Both the position numbers and the translations under genes were made by a program. Shown in pieces: positions 52,473 through 62,704 of a DNA stretch of 64,000 bases (within the stretch, counting starts at the first letter, position 1; the number at the start of each line of letters is the position of its first letter). This stretch comes from an uncultured Bacteroidales bacterium (lineage in GTDB: Bacteria > Bacteroidota > Bacteroidia > Bacteroidales > Bacteroidaceae): the NCBI GenBank assembly GCA_902779165.1, contig CACZAN010000018.1, positions 44,844 through 108,843 of the forward strand, written 5' to 3'. The notes under the pieces are model-generated. The model ran no database searches. It was not told the DNA's origin and saw only the letters and a program-made list of their open reading frames with translations.

Positions 52473-52820
52473 TTACTTCTTATCTCTCAGTACGGTGTCG
52501 CCGTGTTCGCCAGTGCGGATGCTCCATGTATCTATCATGTCGCTGACGAAGATGCGGCCGTCGCCGACCTCTCCCGTGTGGGCTGTATCGATAATCACCT
52601 TCACGGTAGGCTGGACAAACTGATCGCGGCAAACAATGGTGACAGCTACGCGCTCAATGACATCCGTTGAATACTGTACACCGCGATAAATGCGTTCCTG
52701 CCGGCTCTGGCCGATGCCGTGTACATCATGGTACTCAAACCAGTCGATGTCTGAACTGAGCAATGCTTCCTTGACATCTTCGAATTTTGTCTTCCTGATA
52801 ATTGCTTCAATCTTTTTCAT
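52473..52820 (-). CDS. glnB: Nitrogen regulatory protein PII
   Basis: 115 residues, the normal PII length. MKKIEAIIRKTKFEDVKEAL is the first strand and helix; the T-loop runs about 37-55 with IYRGVQYSTD, retaining a tyrosine at the place of the uridylylated Tyr51; VSDMIDTWSIRTGEHGD is the C-loop. It binds ATP/ADP and 2-oxoglutarate and in this context should control AmtB. It heads the minus-strand nitrogen operon and has a strong promoter. Confidence 0.93.
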   Translation of the reverse strand: MKKIEAIIRKTKFEDVKEALLSSDIDWFEYHDVHGIGQSRQERIYRGVQYSTDVIERVAVTIVCRDQFVQPTVKVIIDTAHTGEVGDGRIFVSDMIDTWSIRTGEHGDTVLRDKK

Positions 52821-52880
52821 ACCTTAATAAACGTGTTAATTGTGAGCGTCCTATTATTACACATTGCAATGTTTTCGCTG

Positions 52881-52912
52881 CAAAGGTACGACATTTTGTA
52901 AGTTTGAACAAA
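52881..52912 (-). promoter_or_regulatory. Promoter of the glnB-amtB operon
   Basis: TTTG (52909-52912, minus strand), 20 bases, TACCTTTG (52881-52888): consensus quality. Confidence 0.8.
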
Positions 52913-52998
52913 ATATTACTCGCATTTTGATACATTGTTGGCGGTTTCTATGACATATATCAATAAAAACAAAAAGAGGAGAAGCTTTTTGCCATGAT

Positions 52999-53033
52999 TT
53001 TGCATGTTTTTAGTGGCAAAATGACTACCTTTG
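52999..53033 (+). promoter_or_regulatory. Promoter of the dapF-gltD operon
   Basis: TTTG (52999-53002), 23 bases, TACCTTTG (53026-53033), 51 bases before the dapF start. Together with the glnB promoter it fills the divergent 263-base gap. Confidence 0.65.
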
Positions 53034-53083
53034 CACCAGATTTCAAAAACAAATGACGCCAATAGTTAGAAATTGAGCCCAAA

Positions 53084-54007
53084 ATGACAGAAAAGATACA
53101 TTTCACCAAGATGCACGGAGCTGGCAACGATTACATCTACGTTGACACCTCTTTATATATTATAGGGGACCCGGCTGCAGCGGCTCGTTCATGGAGCGAC
53201 CATCATAAGGGTATCGGCTCTGATGGTCTTGTTCTGATAGGACGTAGCTCAATCCCAGAGGCTGATTTTACGATGCGCATCTTCAATGCTGATGGCTCAG
53301 AGGCGATGATGTGTGGCAACGCCAGCCGCTGTATTGGCAAGTATCTTTTCGAGAAGGGTCTCACAGAAAAAACACAAATTCGCCTTTTGACGCTGTCGGG
53401 AGTCAAGATACTGAATCTTCATGTGCAGAACAGTTTAGTAGAATCTGTAACCGTGGATATGGGAGAACCGTATTTTGAGAATGCCAGGCTATTTAACCCT
53501 GTTGCGATGTATAACACCGCGCAGCCTCTCCCCTCCATTACGGGTCGCGAAGGAATCAACGGGTTGACTGAATGTCAAACTGTCCTGAGCGACCGAAGCA
53601 GCACTCCTTTGCTGAGGACGGGCCAAGTGGGAGGTGGGTCTTTTGTCAGCATGGGCAACCCCCACTACGTTATCTTCACGGAAAACGTGGATGCTGTGGA
53701 AACAGAAGGCAAAGAACTAGAACACCATCCCGCGTTTCCTGAACGTTGCAACATAGAATTTGCCGAAATGCGTCCTGACGGCATTCGAGTGCGCGTTTGG
53801 GAACGCGGCAGTGGTATCACGATGGCTTGTGGAACGGGCGCCTGCGCAACGGCGGTGGCTGCCTGCAGGACGGGTCGTGCTGGCCGCCAAAGCCGCATCA
53901 TCATGGATGGTGGAACGTTAGAGATTGAGTGGAGCGAGGCCGACAATCATGTTTATATGACTGGCCCGGCAGCCTTCGTCTTCGAAGGAGAAATTGAAAT
54001 ATCGTAA
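53084..54007 (+). CDS. dapF: Diaminopimelate epimerase
   Basis: 307 residues. Start [11 protein letters not shown] is the family signature; the two catalytic cysteines are in [10 protein letters not shown] and [11 protein letters not shown]. It interconverts LL- and meso-diaminopimelate for lysine and peptidoglycan synthesis. About 40 residues more than usual lie between [12 protein letters not shown] and VSMGNPH; they are encoded by a palindromic insertion at 53526-53645. The usual GNGxRC is GNASRC here. It is the first gene of the plus-strand operon and is 23 bases from dapL. Confidence 0.94.
   Translation: MTEKIHFTKMHGAGNDYIYVDTSLYIIGDPAAAARSWSDHHKGIGSDGLVLIGRSSIPEADFTMRIFNADGSEAMMCGNASRCIGKYLFEKGLTEKTQIRLLTLSGVKILNLHVQNSLVESVTVDMGEPYFENARLFNPVAMYNTAQPLPSITGREGINGLTECQTVLSDRSSTPLLRTGQVGGGSFVSMGNPHYVIFTENVDAVETEGKELEHHPAFPERCNIEFAEMRPDGIRVRVWERGSGITMACGTGACATAVAACRTGRAGRQSRIIMDGGTLEIEWSEADNHVYMTGPAAFVFEGEIEIS
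53526..53645. repeat. Composite REP-like insertion inside dapF
   Basis: CTCTCCCCTCC at the left and GGGAGGTGGGTC at the right match the two ends of the REP-like family, but about 90 bases with an inner GTCCTGAGC/GCTGAGGAC stem separate them. The reading frame is kept. Confidence 0.7.
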
Positions 54008-54029
54008 TACGAAAACTCGAAAAAGAACA

Positions 54030-55199
54030 ATGAAGATAAATGATCATTATACAGAGCTGTCGAGCAACTATTTGTTCGCGGATATTGCCAAGAGGGTCAA
54101 GGCGTTTAAGGCGCAAAGCCCCAAGGCAGATGTGATATCATTAGGTATCGGTGACGTCACCCAGCCGCTCTGCCCTGCGGTCGTGGTGGCCTTGCACAAG
54201 GCTGCCGACGAGATGGGGCAGGCTGCCACCTTTCATGGCTACGGTCCAGAGCAGGGCTACGATTTCCTGCGCAATGCCATTGTGGAACATGATTTCCGTG
54301 TCCGAGGAATCAGCATCGATGTCGACGAGATCTTCGTGAGCGACGGAGCCAAGAGCGATACGGGCAACTTTCAGGAACTGCTGTCTGCTGATAGCGTGGT
54401 GGCTGTCACGGATCCCGTCTATCCCGTTTATGTGGATTCCAACCTTATGGCGGGTCGCAGTATCGTGAAGTTGCCCTGTACGGCAGAAAATGGCTTTGTG
54501 CCCGCATTGCCCGCGCAACACGTGGATGTCATCTACTTGTGCTACCCCAACAATCCGACGGGAACGACCCTCACCAAGCAACAGCTGAAGTTGTGGGTGG
54601 ACTACGCCCTCTCCAACGATGCCCTCATCTTCTATGATGCCGCCTATGAGGCTTTCATCCAGAACGATGATATCCCTCATAGCATCTATGAGATCTCTGG
54701 TGCCAGACAGTGTGCCGTGGAGTTCCACAGCTACTCCAAGACGGCTGGCTTCACAGGTGTTCGCTGCGGTTATACAGTAGTTCCTAAAGATCTGCGGATC
54801 TCTCTGAATCCACTGTGGAACCGCCGACAGACAACCAAGTTCAACGGCACCAGCTATCTTTCTCAGCGAGCTGCTGAGGCTATCTATACCCCAGAGGGAA
54901 AGAAACAGGTACGCGCCACCATAAATTACTATATGAAGAATGCCTGCATCATGCGTGAGGAACTGACCGACATGAACTTCAAGGTTTATGGCGGATCAGA
55001 TGCCCCTTATCTGTGGGTTCGCACCCCCTACGGCATGTCTTCCTGGGAATTCTTCGACTGGATGCTCAACTCGGCTCATGTGGTCTGTACGCCAGGCGCA
55101 GGCTTCGGTCCCTCTGGAGAAGGTTTTGTGAGGCTGACAGCATTTGGAACACACGAGAACACGGAGGAAGCCCTCCACCGTATCGAAAAGAAACTATGA
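54030..55199 (+). CDS. dapL: LL-diaminopimelate aminotransferase
   Basis: 389 residues from ATG 54030 ([19 protein letters not shown]), the family start. YPNNPTGT and the PLP lysine in [14 protein letters not shown] mark a class I aminotransferase; [11 protein letters not shown] is typical of DapL. It makes LL-diaminopimelate directly from tetrahydrodipicolinate and glutamate, and DapF then converts the product, so the pair forms the short DapL route of lysine synthesis. Cotranscribed with gltBD, which supplies its glutamate donor. Confidence 0.95.
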   Translation: MKINDHYTELSSNYLFADIAKRVKAFKAQSPKADVISLGIGDVTQPLCPAVVVALHKAADEMGQAATFHGYGPEQGYDFLRNAIVEHDFRVRGISIDVDEIFVSDGAKSDTGNFQELLSADSVVAVTDPVYPVYVDSNLMAGRSIVKLPCTAENGFVPALPAQHVDVIYLCYPNNPTGTTLTKQQLKLWVDYALSNDALIFYDAAYEAFIQNDDIPHSIYEISGARQCAVEFHSYSKTAGFTGVRCGYTVVPKDLRISLNPLWNRRQTTKFNGTSYLSQRAAEAIYTPEGKKQVRATINYYMKNACIMREELTDMNFKVYGGSDAPYLWVRTPYGMSSWEFFDWMLNSAHVVCTPGAGFGPSGEGFVRLTAFGTHENTEEALHRIEKKL

Positions 55200-55230
55200 A
55201 GTCGTAAAATTGTAAAATCGTAAAAAATAA
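55200..55230. repeat. TCGTAAAAT tandem repeats between dapL and gltB
   Basis: Three units of (T)CGTAAAATTGTAAAAT fill the 33-base gap, leaving no visible Shine-Dalgarno sequence. Confidence 0.6.
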
Positions 55231-55232
55231 CT

Positions 55233-58200
55233 ATGGTTAGTCAACAGGGATTATATCAGAGTGCCTACGAGCACGATGCGTGTGGCGTGGGAATGATAGT
55301 GAACATCCACGGAGGCAAGAGCCACGAGTTGGTGGACAATGCGCTGAAGGTGCTGGAGAATATGGAGCACCGCGGTGCCGAAACGCGCGACAAGACCGGC
55401 GACGGCGCGGGTATCATGATTCAGATACCCCATGAGTTTATACTGCTTCAAGGCATCCCCGTTCCCGAAAAAGGAAAGTATGGAACGGGTCTGGTCTTCT
55501 TGCCCAAGGAGGAGAAGGCGCAGCAGGAAATCCTCTCCGTGATGATCGAGGAGATTGAACGCGAGGGGCTGCAGCTGATGCACCTGCGCTCGGTGCCCAC
55601 GAATCCAGAGGTGCTGGGTGCAGCTGCTCGCGAAGTGGAGCCCGACATCAAGCAGATTTTCGTCACAGGTGCGACAGAAGCTACGGCACCTGTCCTCGAC
55701 CGTATCTTATACAAGATCCGGAAGCGCATAGAGAACAGGATTTCTGATAAGGACTTCTACATTTGTTCTTTAAGCAGCAAGAACCTCATCTATAAAGGCA
55801 TGCTCACCAGCGGACAGCTGCGCCGCTATTTCTCCGACCTCTCAAACGACTACCTGACGAGTGGTTTGGCGTTGGTGCATTCGCGTTTCTCTACTAACAC
55901 CTTCCCCACCTGGTCGCTGGCCCAGCCTTTCCGCTTGCTGGCTCACAACGGTGAGATTAACACGATTCGCGGAAATCGCGGTTGGATGAAAGCACGTGAG
56001 AGCGTGCTGAACAGCGAGGCTTTGGGCGATATCAAAGACTTGCGCCCCATCATCCAGGAGGGCATGAGCGACTCTGCCAGCCTCGACAACGTGTTCGAGT
56101 TCCTGATGATGAGCGGACTTTCGCTGCCGCAGGCGATGGCCATCTTAGTGCCAGAGTCGTTCAATGACAAGAACCCCATCAGCGAGGATCTGAAGGCCTT
56201 CTATGAGTACCACTCTATCCTGATGGAGCCGTGGGACGGTCCTGCTGCCCTGCTCTTCAGCGATGGTCGCTACGCAGGCGGGATGCTCGATCGCAACGGC
56301 CTTCGTCCCAGCCGCTACACGATTACCAAAGGCGGCATGATGGTGGTGGCTTCAGAGGTTGGTGTGATGGACTTCGAACCGGGCGACGTGGTTAGCAAGG
56401 GGCGTCTGCAACCGGGTAAGATTCTGCTCATCGATACCCAGGAGGGTAAGATTTACTACGACGGCGAGATCAAGGAACAGTTGGCCAAGGCACATCCTTA
56501 TCGCGAATGGTTGAACGAGAATCGCGTGCAGCTCGAGAAGCTGAAGAGCGGACGCCACGTGGAGAACGGCGTGAGCGACTATGAGCAGAAGCTCATCACT
56601 TTCGGCTTCGGACAGGAGGATATCGACAAGACCATCATCCCTATGGCCACGGCAGGTCAGGAACCTGTTGCCGCAATGGGCAACGATACCCCGCTGGCTG
56701 TCATCAGCGACCGCCCGCAGGTACTCTTCAATTATTTCCGCCAGCAGTTCGCTCAAGTGACGAACCCCGCCATCGATCCCATCCGCGAGGAACTGGTGAT
56801 GTCGTTGACGGAGTATATTGGCGCTGTGGGAACCAATATCCTGACACCCGATGCGTCGAACTGTAAGATGGTGCGTCTGCCACAGCCGGTTCTGACCAAC
56901 ACACAGCTCGACATACTCTGTAACATCCGTTATAAAGGGTTCAAGACCCAGAAACTCGCCATGCTGTTTGAGATTGCACGTGGTGAGGAAGGCTTGCGCC
57001 AGGCACTCGACGACCTTTGCCATAGGGCTGAGACGAGCGTCGATGAGGGTGTAAACTACATCATCCTCACAGATCGTGACCTCGATGAGGAGCACGCCGC
57101 CATCCCCTCCCTTCTGGCCGTATCTGCTGTTCACCACTACCTGATTTCTGTGGGCAAGCGCGTGCAGACGGCGCTGATTGTGGAGAGTGGCGAGATTCGC
57201 GAGGTGATGCATGCCGCCTTGCTGCTGGGCTACGGCGCCAGTGCCATCTGCCCATACATGACCTTCGCCGTTCTCGATGATCTGGTGAAGACCCAGAAGA
57301 TTCAGGAGGAGTATGCTACAGCCGAGAAAAACTATATAAAGGCTGTGGATAAAGGCCTGAAGAAGATTATGTCAAAGATGGGTATTTCCACCATCCGCTC
57401 GTATCGCGGAGCAAAGATCTTCGAATCTGTAGGCCTGAGCGAGGAGCTGCTGAAGAGGTATTTCGGCACGGAGGTGAGCACCATCGGTGGCATTGGGCTG
57501 AAAGAAATTGCCCGCGATGCCATCCGTTTGAGGGAGCAGGCCTTCCAGCAGTCGTTCCTGAAGAATCAGGGTCAGTTCTCGTGGCGCAAGGACGGCATCC
57601 TTCACGCCTGGAATCCAGAGACCATTGCCCAGCTGCAGCTGGCCACACGTCTGGGTAACTACGATAAATTCAAGGCTTGGGCCAAGACTGTCGATGAAAA
57701 GGAGAACCCAATCTTCATCCGCGACTTCTTCGGCTTCAGGAAAGCTGCTAAGCCCATTCCTCTCGACGAGGTAGAGCCCGTAGAGAGCATCGTGAAGCAC
57801 TTCGTGACGGGTGCCATGTCATTTGGAGCCCTGAGCATCGAGGCACACGAGGCGCTGGCATTGGCGATGAATAAACTCGGCACACGCAGCAACACCGGTG
57901 AGGGTGGCGAGGACAATGTCCGCTACCATACTGAGGTGGATGGTGTCAGCCTCAGTTCAAAGACCAAACAGATTGCATCCGGTCGTTTTGGCGTGACGGC
58001 AGAATACCTGGTGAATGCCGAAGAGATACAGATCAAGGTGGCGCAGGGCGCCAAGCCTGGTGAGGGCGGCCAGCTGCCTGGCTTCAAGGTCAACAAGATT
58101 ATCGCCAAGACGCGTAATGCCATCCCTGGCATCTCGCTCATCTCGCCTCCACCTCATCATGATATCTATAGCATCGAGGACCTGGCACAGCTCATCTTCG

Positions 58201-59714
58201 ACCTCAAGAATATCAACCCCACGGCAGCCGTCAGTGTGAAGCTTGTGGCAGAGAGTGGCGTGGGAACTGTCGCAGCAGGCGTTGCCAAAGCCAAGGCCGA
58301 CCTCATCGTCATCTCCGGTTCCGAGGGCGGCACAGGTGCTTCGCCCGCCTCTTCTATGCGTTTTGCAGGCATCTCGCCGGAGATCGGACTCGCAGAGACC
58401 CAGCAGACGCTGGTCATCAATGGCCTGCGCAATCAAGTGCGCCTGCAGACCGACGGCCAGCTGAAGACCGCCAAGGATGTCGTAATCATGGCGATGCTCG
58501 GAGCCGACGAGTTCTCGTTCGGAACCCTGCCGCTCATCGTCCTCGGTTGTGTGATGATGCGCAAGTGTAATACCAATACGTGCCCTATGGGTGTTGCCAC
58601 GCAGGACGAACGCCTCCGCCAGCACTTTCAGGGACGCGCCGAATATGTGGTTAACTACTTCACGTTCCTGGCCCGGCAGGTGCGCGAGTACCTCAGCGAG
58701 ATAGGAGTTCGCAGCCTGAAGGAAATCATCGGCCACACGGAGCTCATAGAGGTCGGTGTGCCCGACGGTTCTGCCGTCGATAAATGGAAGACCATCGACT
58801 TCGCCCGCCTGCTCTACAAGCCCGAGACCGACAAGCCCTTGCATTGGGATTGTGGCGACTATTCGAAGGTGAGCGGTGTGAAGGACGAGGAAATCATCAA
58901 AGCTGCCCAGAAGGCCATCGACGCGGGCGAAGAGGTGAACCTCGACTACACCATCAAGAATACCGATCGCGCTGTGACCACGATGCTCAGCGGCGTCATC
59001 GCTAAGAAATATGGCGAGCAGGGGCTCCCCGACGGCACCATCAATATCAAGTTCAAGGGCGCGGCAGGCCAAAGCTTTGGTGCCTTTGCCGTGAAAGGTG
59101 TCAGCCTGAAACTCGAGGGCGAGTGCAACGACTACTTCGGCAAGGGGCTCTCTGGCGGACGCATCAGCATCCTGCCTCCTGCCCGCTCTGGCGACGACTT
59201 CCGTGCCGAGGAGAACATCATAGCCGGCAACACAGGCCTCTATGGCGCCACCTCTGGCGAACTCTACATCAATGGCAAGGTAGGCGAGCGCTTCGGCGTT
59301 CGTAACTCAGGCGCCATCGCCGTCATCGAGGGGGCCGGTGACCACTGCTGCGAGTATATGACGGGCGGTCGCGTGGTCGTACTCGGAAAGACCGGGCGCA
59401 ACTTCGCTGCCGGCATGAGTGGTGGCGTGGCCTACGTCTATGACCCCGACCACACCTTCGACTACTTCTGCAATATGGATATGGTCGAGCTGTCGTTGGT
59501 GGAAGACAGCATCTCGCGCAAGGAATTGCTTGAACTCATCCGCCAGCACTACCTTCACACAGGCAGCGCACTGGCCGGACGCATGCTCGATGACTGGCAC
59601 CATTGTGTTGAGGACTTCATCCAAGTGGTGCCCATCGAGTACAAGCGCGTGCTCGAAGAGGAGAAGATGGCACGCCTGCACGAGAAGATTGCAGACATCC
59701 AGCGCGACTACTAA
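55233..59714 (+). CDS. gltB: Glutamate synthase large subunit
   Basis: 1493 residues, full length. A 16-residue propeptide precedes the nucleophilic cysteine in DACGVGMIVNI. Order: glutaminase (to about 420), central domain, FMN synthase domain (about 800-1200, PPPHHDIYSIEDL, SGSEGGTGASPASS) with the 3Fe-4S cysteines in CNTNTCPMG, and the C-terminal beta-helix (GGRISILPP, GEGADHCCEYMTGG-like). It combines 2-oxoglutarate and glutamine to two glutamates, completing the ammonium assimilation cycle. It contains none of the in-frame repeats of its neighbours. Confidence 0.97.
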   Translation: MVSQQGLYQSAYEHDACGVGMIVNIHGGKSHELVDNALKVLENMEHRGAETRDKTGDGAGIMIQIPHEFILLQGIPVPEKGKYGTGLVFLPKEEKAQQEILSVMIEEIEREGLQLMHLRSVPTNPEVLGAAAREVEPDIKQIFVTGATEATAPVLDRILYKIRKRIENRISDKDFYICSLSSKNLIYKGMLTSGQLRRYFSDLSNDYLTSGLALVHSRFSTNTFPTWSLAQPFRLLAHNGEINTIRGNRGWMKARESVLNSEALGDIKDLRPIIQEGMSDSASLDNVFEFLMMSGLSLPQAMAILVPESFNDKNPISEDLKAFYEYHSILMEPWDGPAALLFSDGRYAGGMLDRNGLRPSRYTITKGGMMVVASEVGVMDFEPGDVVSKGRLQPGKILLIDTQEGKIYYDGEIKEQLAKAHPYREWLNENRVQLEKLKSGRHVENGVSDYEQKLITFGFGQEDIDKTIIPMATAGQEPVAAMGNDTPLAVISDRPQVLFNYFRQQFAQVTNPAIDPIREELVMSLTEYIGAVGTNILTPDASNCKMVRLPQPVLTNTQLDILCNIRYKGFKTQKLAMLFEIARGEEGLRQALDDLCHRAETSVDEGVNYIILTDRDLDEEHAAIPSLLAVSAVHHYLISVGKRVQTALIVESGEIREVMHAALLLGYGASAICPYMTFAVLDDLVKTQKIQEEYATAEKNYIKAVDKGLKKIMSKMGISTIRSYRGAKIFESVGLSEELLKRYFGTEVSTIGGIGLKEIARDAIRLREQAFQQSFLKNQGQFSWRKDGILHAWNPETIAQLQLATRLGNYDKFKAWAKTVDEKENPIFIRDFFGFRKAAKPIPLDEVEPVESIVKHFVTGAMSFGALSIEAHEALALAMNKLGTRSNTGEGGEDNVRYHTEVDGVSLSSKTKQIASGRFGVTAEYLVNAEEIQIKVAQGAKPGEGGQLPGFKVNKIIAKTRNAIPGISLISPPPHHDIYSIEDLAQLIFDLKNINPTAAVSVKLVAESGVGTVAAGVAKAKADLIVISGSEGGTGASPASSMRFAGISPEIGLAETQQTLVINGLRNQVRLQTDGQLKTAKDVVIMAMLGADEFSFGTLPLIVLGCVMMRKCNTNTCPMGVATQDERLRQHFQGRAEYVVNYFTFLARQVREYLSEIGVRSLKEIIGHTELIEVGVPDGSAVDKWKTIDFARLLYKPETDKPLHWDCGDYSKVSGVKDEEIIKAAQKAIDAGEEVNLDYTIKNTDRAVTTMLSGVIAKKYGEQGLPDGTINIKFKGAAGQSFGAFAVKGVSLKLEGECNDYFGKGLSGGRISILPPARSGDDFRAEENIIAGNTGLYGATSGELYINGKVGERFGVRNSGAIAVIEGAGDHCCEYMTGGRVVVLGKTGRNFAAGMSGGVAYVYDPDHTFDYFCNMDMVELSLVEDSISRKELLELIRQHYLHTGSALAGRMLDDWHHCVEDFIQVVPIEYKRVLEEEKMARLHEKIADIQRDY

Positions 59715-59790
59715 GACCCTCTCCCCGAACCAGTCCAGAAAGAACACTCAGTTCTTTCTTCCTGGCACCCAGTGAGTGAGGGAGTGGTCA
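59715..59790. repeat. Nested palindrome between gltB and gltD
   Basis: GACCCTCTCCCC and GGGAGTGGTC at the ends, with AAAGAACACTCAGTTCTTT nested inside. It could weaken transcription into gltD or stabilise the gltB message. Confidence 0.6.
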
Positions 59791-59827
59791 CCTGACAAGT
59801 ATAGAAACACAAAAAATAGCATATTGT

Positions 59828-61273
59828 ATGGAAAAGAATACAAGCACTCAAATACAACCTGCTCCCTCCCTTAAAGGGAGGGCTGGCGGTGCGTCTAATT
59901 CCCCAGCTTTTCTGACAGTGCCTCGCCAGGAGGCGGGCTACCGTCCGATTCATGATCGAATCCACGACTTTGGCGAGGTTGAGCAGACACTCAACACCCG
60001 CGAACGCAAACTGCAAGCCTCGCGCTGCATGGATTGCGGCGTGCCCTTCTGCCACTGGGCCTGTCCGTTGGGCAACAAACCACCAGAGTGGAACAATGCA
60101 CTCTTTAAGGGTGACTGGGAACTGGCCTATCGGTTGCTGAACGCTACCAACCCCTTCCCAGAGTTCACGGGACGCATCTGTCCTGCACTCTGCGAGAAGG
60201 CGTGCGTGCTGAACCGATTTAACCACGAGCCCACCACAAACCGTGAGGATGAGGCTGCCATCACAGAGATGGCCTTCCAGGAAGGATTCATCCAGCCGCA
60301 TACCAATATCCAGCGCAACGGCAAGAAGGTGGCCGTCATCGGCGCCGGTCCTGCTGGCCTCGCTGCTGCCAACGACCTGAACCTCATGGGCTATCAGGTT
60401 ACTGTCTTCGAGAAGAACGAAGCCGCCGGCGGACTGCTCCGCTACGGAATCCCCAACTTCAAACTCAACAAAGCCATCATCGACCGCCGCATCAAGCTGC
60501 TGGAGCAGGAAGGCATAGAATTCAAGTACGGCATAGCCGTTGATATAGACCATATAGATAGTCTAGGCCATATAGAATTTTTAGAAAAACTAGAAAAGCC
60601 AGATGCCATCGTCCTCGCCACCGGCACCCCCACCGCCCGCGATCTGAAGGCTCCTGGTCGCGAACTGGGGGGCGTTCACTTCGCCCTCGAACTCCTCTCC
60701 CAGCAGAACCGCGTACTCGCAGGCATCGAGTTCTCGAAGGAAGAGCGCATCACCGCCAAGGGAAAGGACGTACTTGTCATCGGTGGCGGTGACACAGGCT
60801 CCGACTGCATCGGCACCGCCCACCGTCAGGGCTGCAAGAGCGTCACCCAGATAGAGATTATGCCCAAGCCCGTCGAGGGACCCGTAGATCCGCAGAACCC
60901 CTGGCCTAACTATCCTCGCACCCTCAAGACCACCTCTTCTCACGAAGAAGGCTGCACACGCCGCTGGAACATCAACACCCTCGAATTTCTGGGCAAGGAG
61001 GGCAAGCTGACAGGCGTCAAGGTGCAGGAAATCGATTGGGAACCCAACCCCAACGGCGGACGTCCCATCATGGTCGAGAAAGGGGCGCCCGAAATCATCA
61101 AGGCTGAACTCTGCCTGCTGGCTATGGGCTTCCTGAAGCCAGAGCACCCAGAGTACCCCGCCAACGTCTTCGTCTGTGGCGACTCCGCTAACGGCGCCAG
61201 CCTCGTCGTCCGCGCTATGGCCTCCGGCAAGCAAACGGCCGAGAAGGTTCATGCCTACTTTCAGGGCAAGTAA
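59828..61273 (+). CDS. gltD: Glutamate synthase small subunit
   Basis: 481 residues. N-terminal iron-sulfur motifs CMDCGVPFCHWACPLGN and GRICPALCEKAC, the FAD loop IGAGPAGLAAA near residue 170 and the NADPH loop VIGGGDTGSDC near residue 320. It passes electrons from NADPH to GltB. The first 24 residues include a REP-derived stretch (APSLKGRAGGASNS) before FLTVPRQEAGYRP, where relatives begin, and a second insert at about residues 240-258 (DHIDSLGHIEFLEKLEK). It is the last gene of the plus-strand operon. Confidence 0.96.
   Translation: MEKNTSTQIQPAPSLKGRAGGASNSPAFLTVPRQEAGYRPIHDRIHDFGEVEQTLNTRERKLQASRCMDCGVPFCHWACPLGNKPPEWNNALFKGDWELAYRLLNATNPFPEFTGRICPALCEKACVLNRFNHEPTTNREDEAAITEMAFQEGFIQPHTNIQRNGKKVAVIGAGPAGLAAANDLNLMGYQVTVFEKNEAAGGLLRYGIPNFKLNKAIIDRRIKLLEQEGIEFKYGIAVDIDHIDSLGHIEFLEKLEKPDAIVLATGTPTARDLKAPGRELGGVHFALELLSQQNRVLAGIEFSKEERITAKGKDVLVIGGGDTGSDCIGTAHRQGCKSVTQIEIMPKPVEGPVDPQNPWPNYPRTLKTTSSHEEGCTRRWNINTLEFLGKEGKLTGVKVQEIDWEPNPNGGRPIMVEKGAPEIIKAELCLLAMGFLKPEHPEYPANVFVCGDSANGASLVVRAMASGKQTAEKVHAYFQGK
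59871..59895. repeat. REP-like palindrome at the start of gltD
   Basis: CTCCCTCCC-ttaaa-GGGAGGG then CTGGCGGTGCGTC, in frame after the eleventh codon or so. Confidence 0.8.
60541..60603. repeat. In-frame CTAGGCCAT repeat inside gltD
   Basis: Units of CATATAGA and GTCTAGGCCATATAGAA, then TTAGAAAAACTAGAAAA; related to the insert in carA at 44245. It encodes SLGHIEFLEKLEK. Confidence 0.55.
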
Positions 61274-61299
61274 TATCCACCCCCAAATTTATTTCCTAG

Positions 61300-61337
61300 G
61301 CGGGCGAAAGTGTCAGAAACAATGCACTTTCGCCCGC
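61300..61337 (+). terminator. Hairpin after gltD
   Basis: GCGGGCGAAAGTG pairs exactly with CACTTTCGCCCGC, 27 bases past the gltD stop codon. No T-run. The following 61338-61530 holds no gene or notable element. Confidence 0.7.
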
Positions 61338-61530
61338 GAGCCCTCCTCCCTTTGTATGCTACCTCAGTAGCGGTTCCCTTGTCTGACGTAAAATCCAAAT
61401 GAAGACGCGTAGACGCGTAGACGCGATGTCTTTTCCTGAATATGGTTAACTCCCTTTAGACCTTGTTCTTTAACATTTGCCTACCCGTACGGATTTTGTT
61501 GACTGCCTTGACTCCTGATTTTATCTGTGG

Positions 61531-61580
61531 AAAAGCCCCACTGCATCATCACGACGCGGCGGGGCTTAGGTGCCTATAGG
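61531..61580 (-). terminator. Terminator after the oxidoreductase gene
   Basis: Minus strand: CCTATAGGCAC box, then AAGCCCCGC/GTGGGGCTT stem and TTTT. A sister of the terminator at 33110-33164. Confidence 0.7.
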
Positions 61581-61627
61581 ACTTGGTGATGGAAATTCAC
61601 TTTGTTTACTGATTTGTTACATATTAC

Positions 61628-62704
61628 TTAGGGTTTCCTAAATATTCTCTTTATTCTCATCAAGACTTCGTAGGTCGGTTTAATTGTTGTAATATCAGTG
61701 AGGATGCTTGAATGGCCGTGTTCAATAGATGTTATGAAGGATTGTATCTCGCTGTAGTATCCTTGCGAATAGATTTGGTTGTTAGGAAGTGTGGGAGTAA
61801 AGTTGTTACGGGCATAAAGGTATTCGATGGCTTTGTTATGCTTGTGGACTTTCTCGTATGGGATACCGAGGATGGAGGAGGGCTTTGGATCGAAGGTCAG
61901 CATCTCCATCTGAGAGAGGCGGTAGATTCCTTTTGACGTGCAAACATTCAGGGATTCCTCGGCTGATGTCCAGGTATAGGAGGTAGAAAGCTCGAGAGTA
62001 CCAACGATGTGGGGATGACGGAGCATGAGGATATAGGACGCTGGAGCAACCTGTTGACAGGTTAGGATTTCGGCTTTGCCAAAGAGGAAACAAACAAGGT
62101 CGAGGGGATGGATGTAAAGGTCGAGCAAGGCATTGCCCTCTGGATATGCCCCCGTTAAGTAATGAAGATCATAACTGATAAGATGCTCTTTGCGAAGATG
62201 CTTTTGAAGGATTTGCACGGCAGGGGCATAGCGTTTTTGTAAGCCAACCATAGCGACAGGTGAAGGGCTACGGGTAGGCGAGCTATGCTCGGGAATACCA
62301 TAAAGTCGCTGCTGGTCTATAAGTGCATCAAGTTCCTGTAGTGTTTGACAGGGCGGTTTCTCAATGAACAATGACTTACCGCTTTTCAGAATTTGCGAAG
62401 CGATGGAGAAGTGAGCAGAGGGTGAAGCAGAAACGAAAACACCTTTCACTTCTTCATCGTTCAATATCGTGTCAAGCGAGGTCGTTGCTTTCACATGGGG
62501 AAACTTCCGTTCTATCAGTCGTGCTTTCCTTTCCGATGTGAAGCAGATGTATTTCAACGGCACGCCGAGATAGTGAAGTACAGGGTAAAGATTGGTGAGC
62601 GCGTGCTGACCCATGCCGACGAAGGCGTATGAACATTGGTATGTTTGGGCGAGGAAGTGCTCGGTGCGGAGGCGTTTGTAACGGTCTATCAATTGCTGTA
62701 TCAT
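61628..62704 (-). CDS. Gfo/Idh/MocA-type oxidoreductase
   Basis: 358 residues from ATG 62704, which overlaps the stop of the upstream gene as ATGA; a start 48 bases earlier is possible but would overlap more. The Rossmann part has YAFVGMGQHALTNLYPVL near residue 24, VFVSASPSAHFSIA and LFIEKPPCQTLQEL with the family EKP motif. The usual glycine-rich loop GxGxxG is GMGQHA. It uses NAD(P) to oxidise or reduce a sugar-like substrate that is not known. A short PEHSSPTRSPSPVAM stretch looks inserted. Translationally coupled to the radical SAM gene, so the two probably act on one metabolite or peptide. Confidence 0.78.
   Translation of the reverse strand: MIQQLIDRYKRLRTEHFLAQTYQCSYAFVGMGQHALTNLYPVLHYLGVPLKYICFTSERKARLIERKFPHVKATTSLDTILNDEEVKGVFVSASPSAHFSIASQILKSGKSLFIEKPPCQTLQELDALIDQQRLYGIPEHSSPTRSPSPVAMVGLQKRYAPAVQILQKHLRKEHLISYDLHYLTGAYPEGNALLDLYIHPLDLVCFLFGKAEILTCQQVAPASYILMLRHPHIVGTLELSTSYTWTSAEESLNVCTSKGIYRLSQMEMLTFDPKPSSILGIPYEKVHKHNKAIEYLYARNNFTPTLPNNQIYSQGYYSEIQSFITSIEHGHSSILTDITTIKPTYEVLMRIKRIFRKP

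Noticed and set aside
57957-59072. 371-codon minus-strand frame inside gltB
   Set aside because: Antisense to the conserved FMN domain of glutamate synthase; histidine- and leucine-rich composition typical of a shadow frame.
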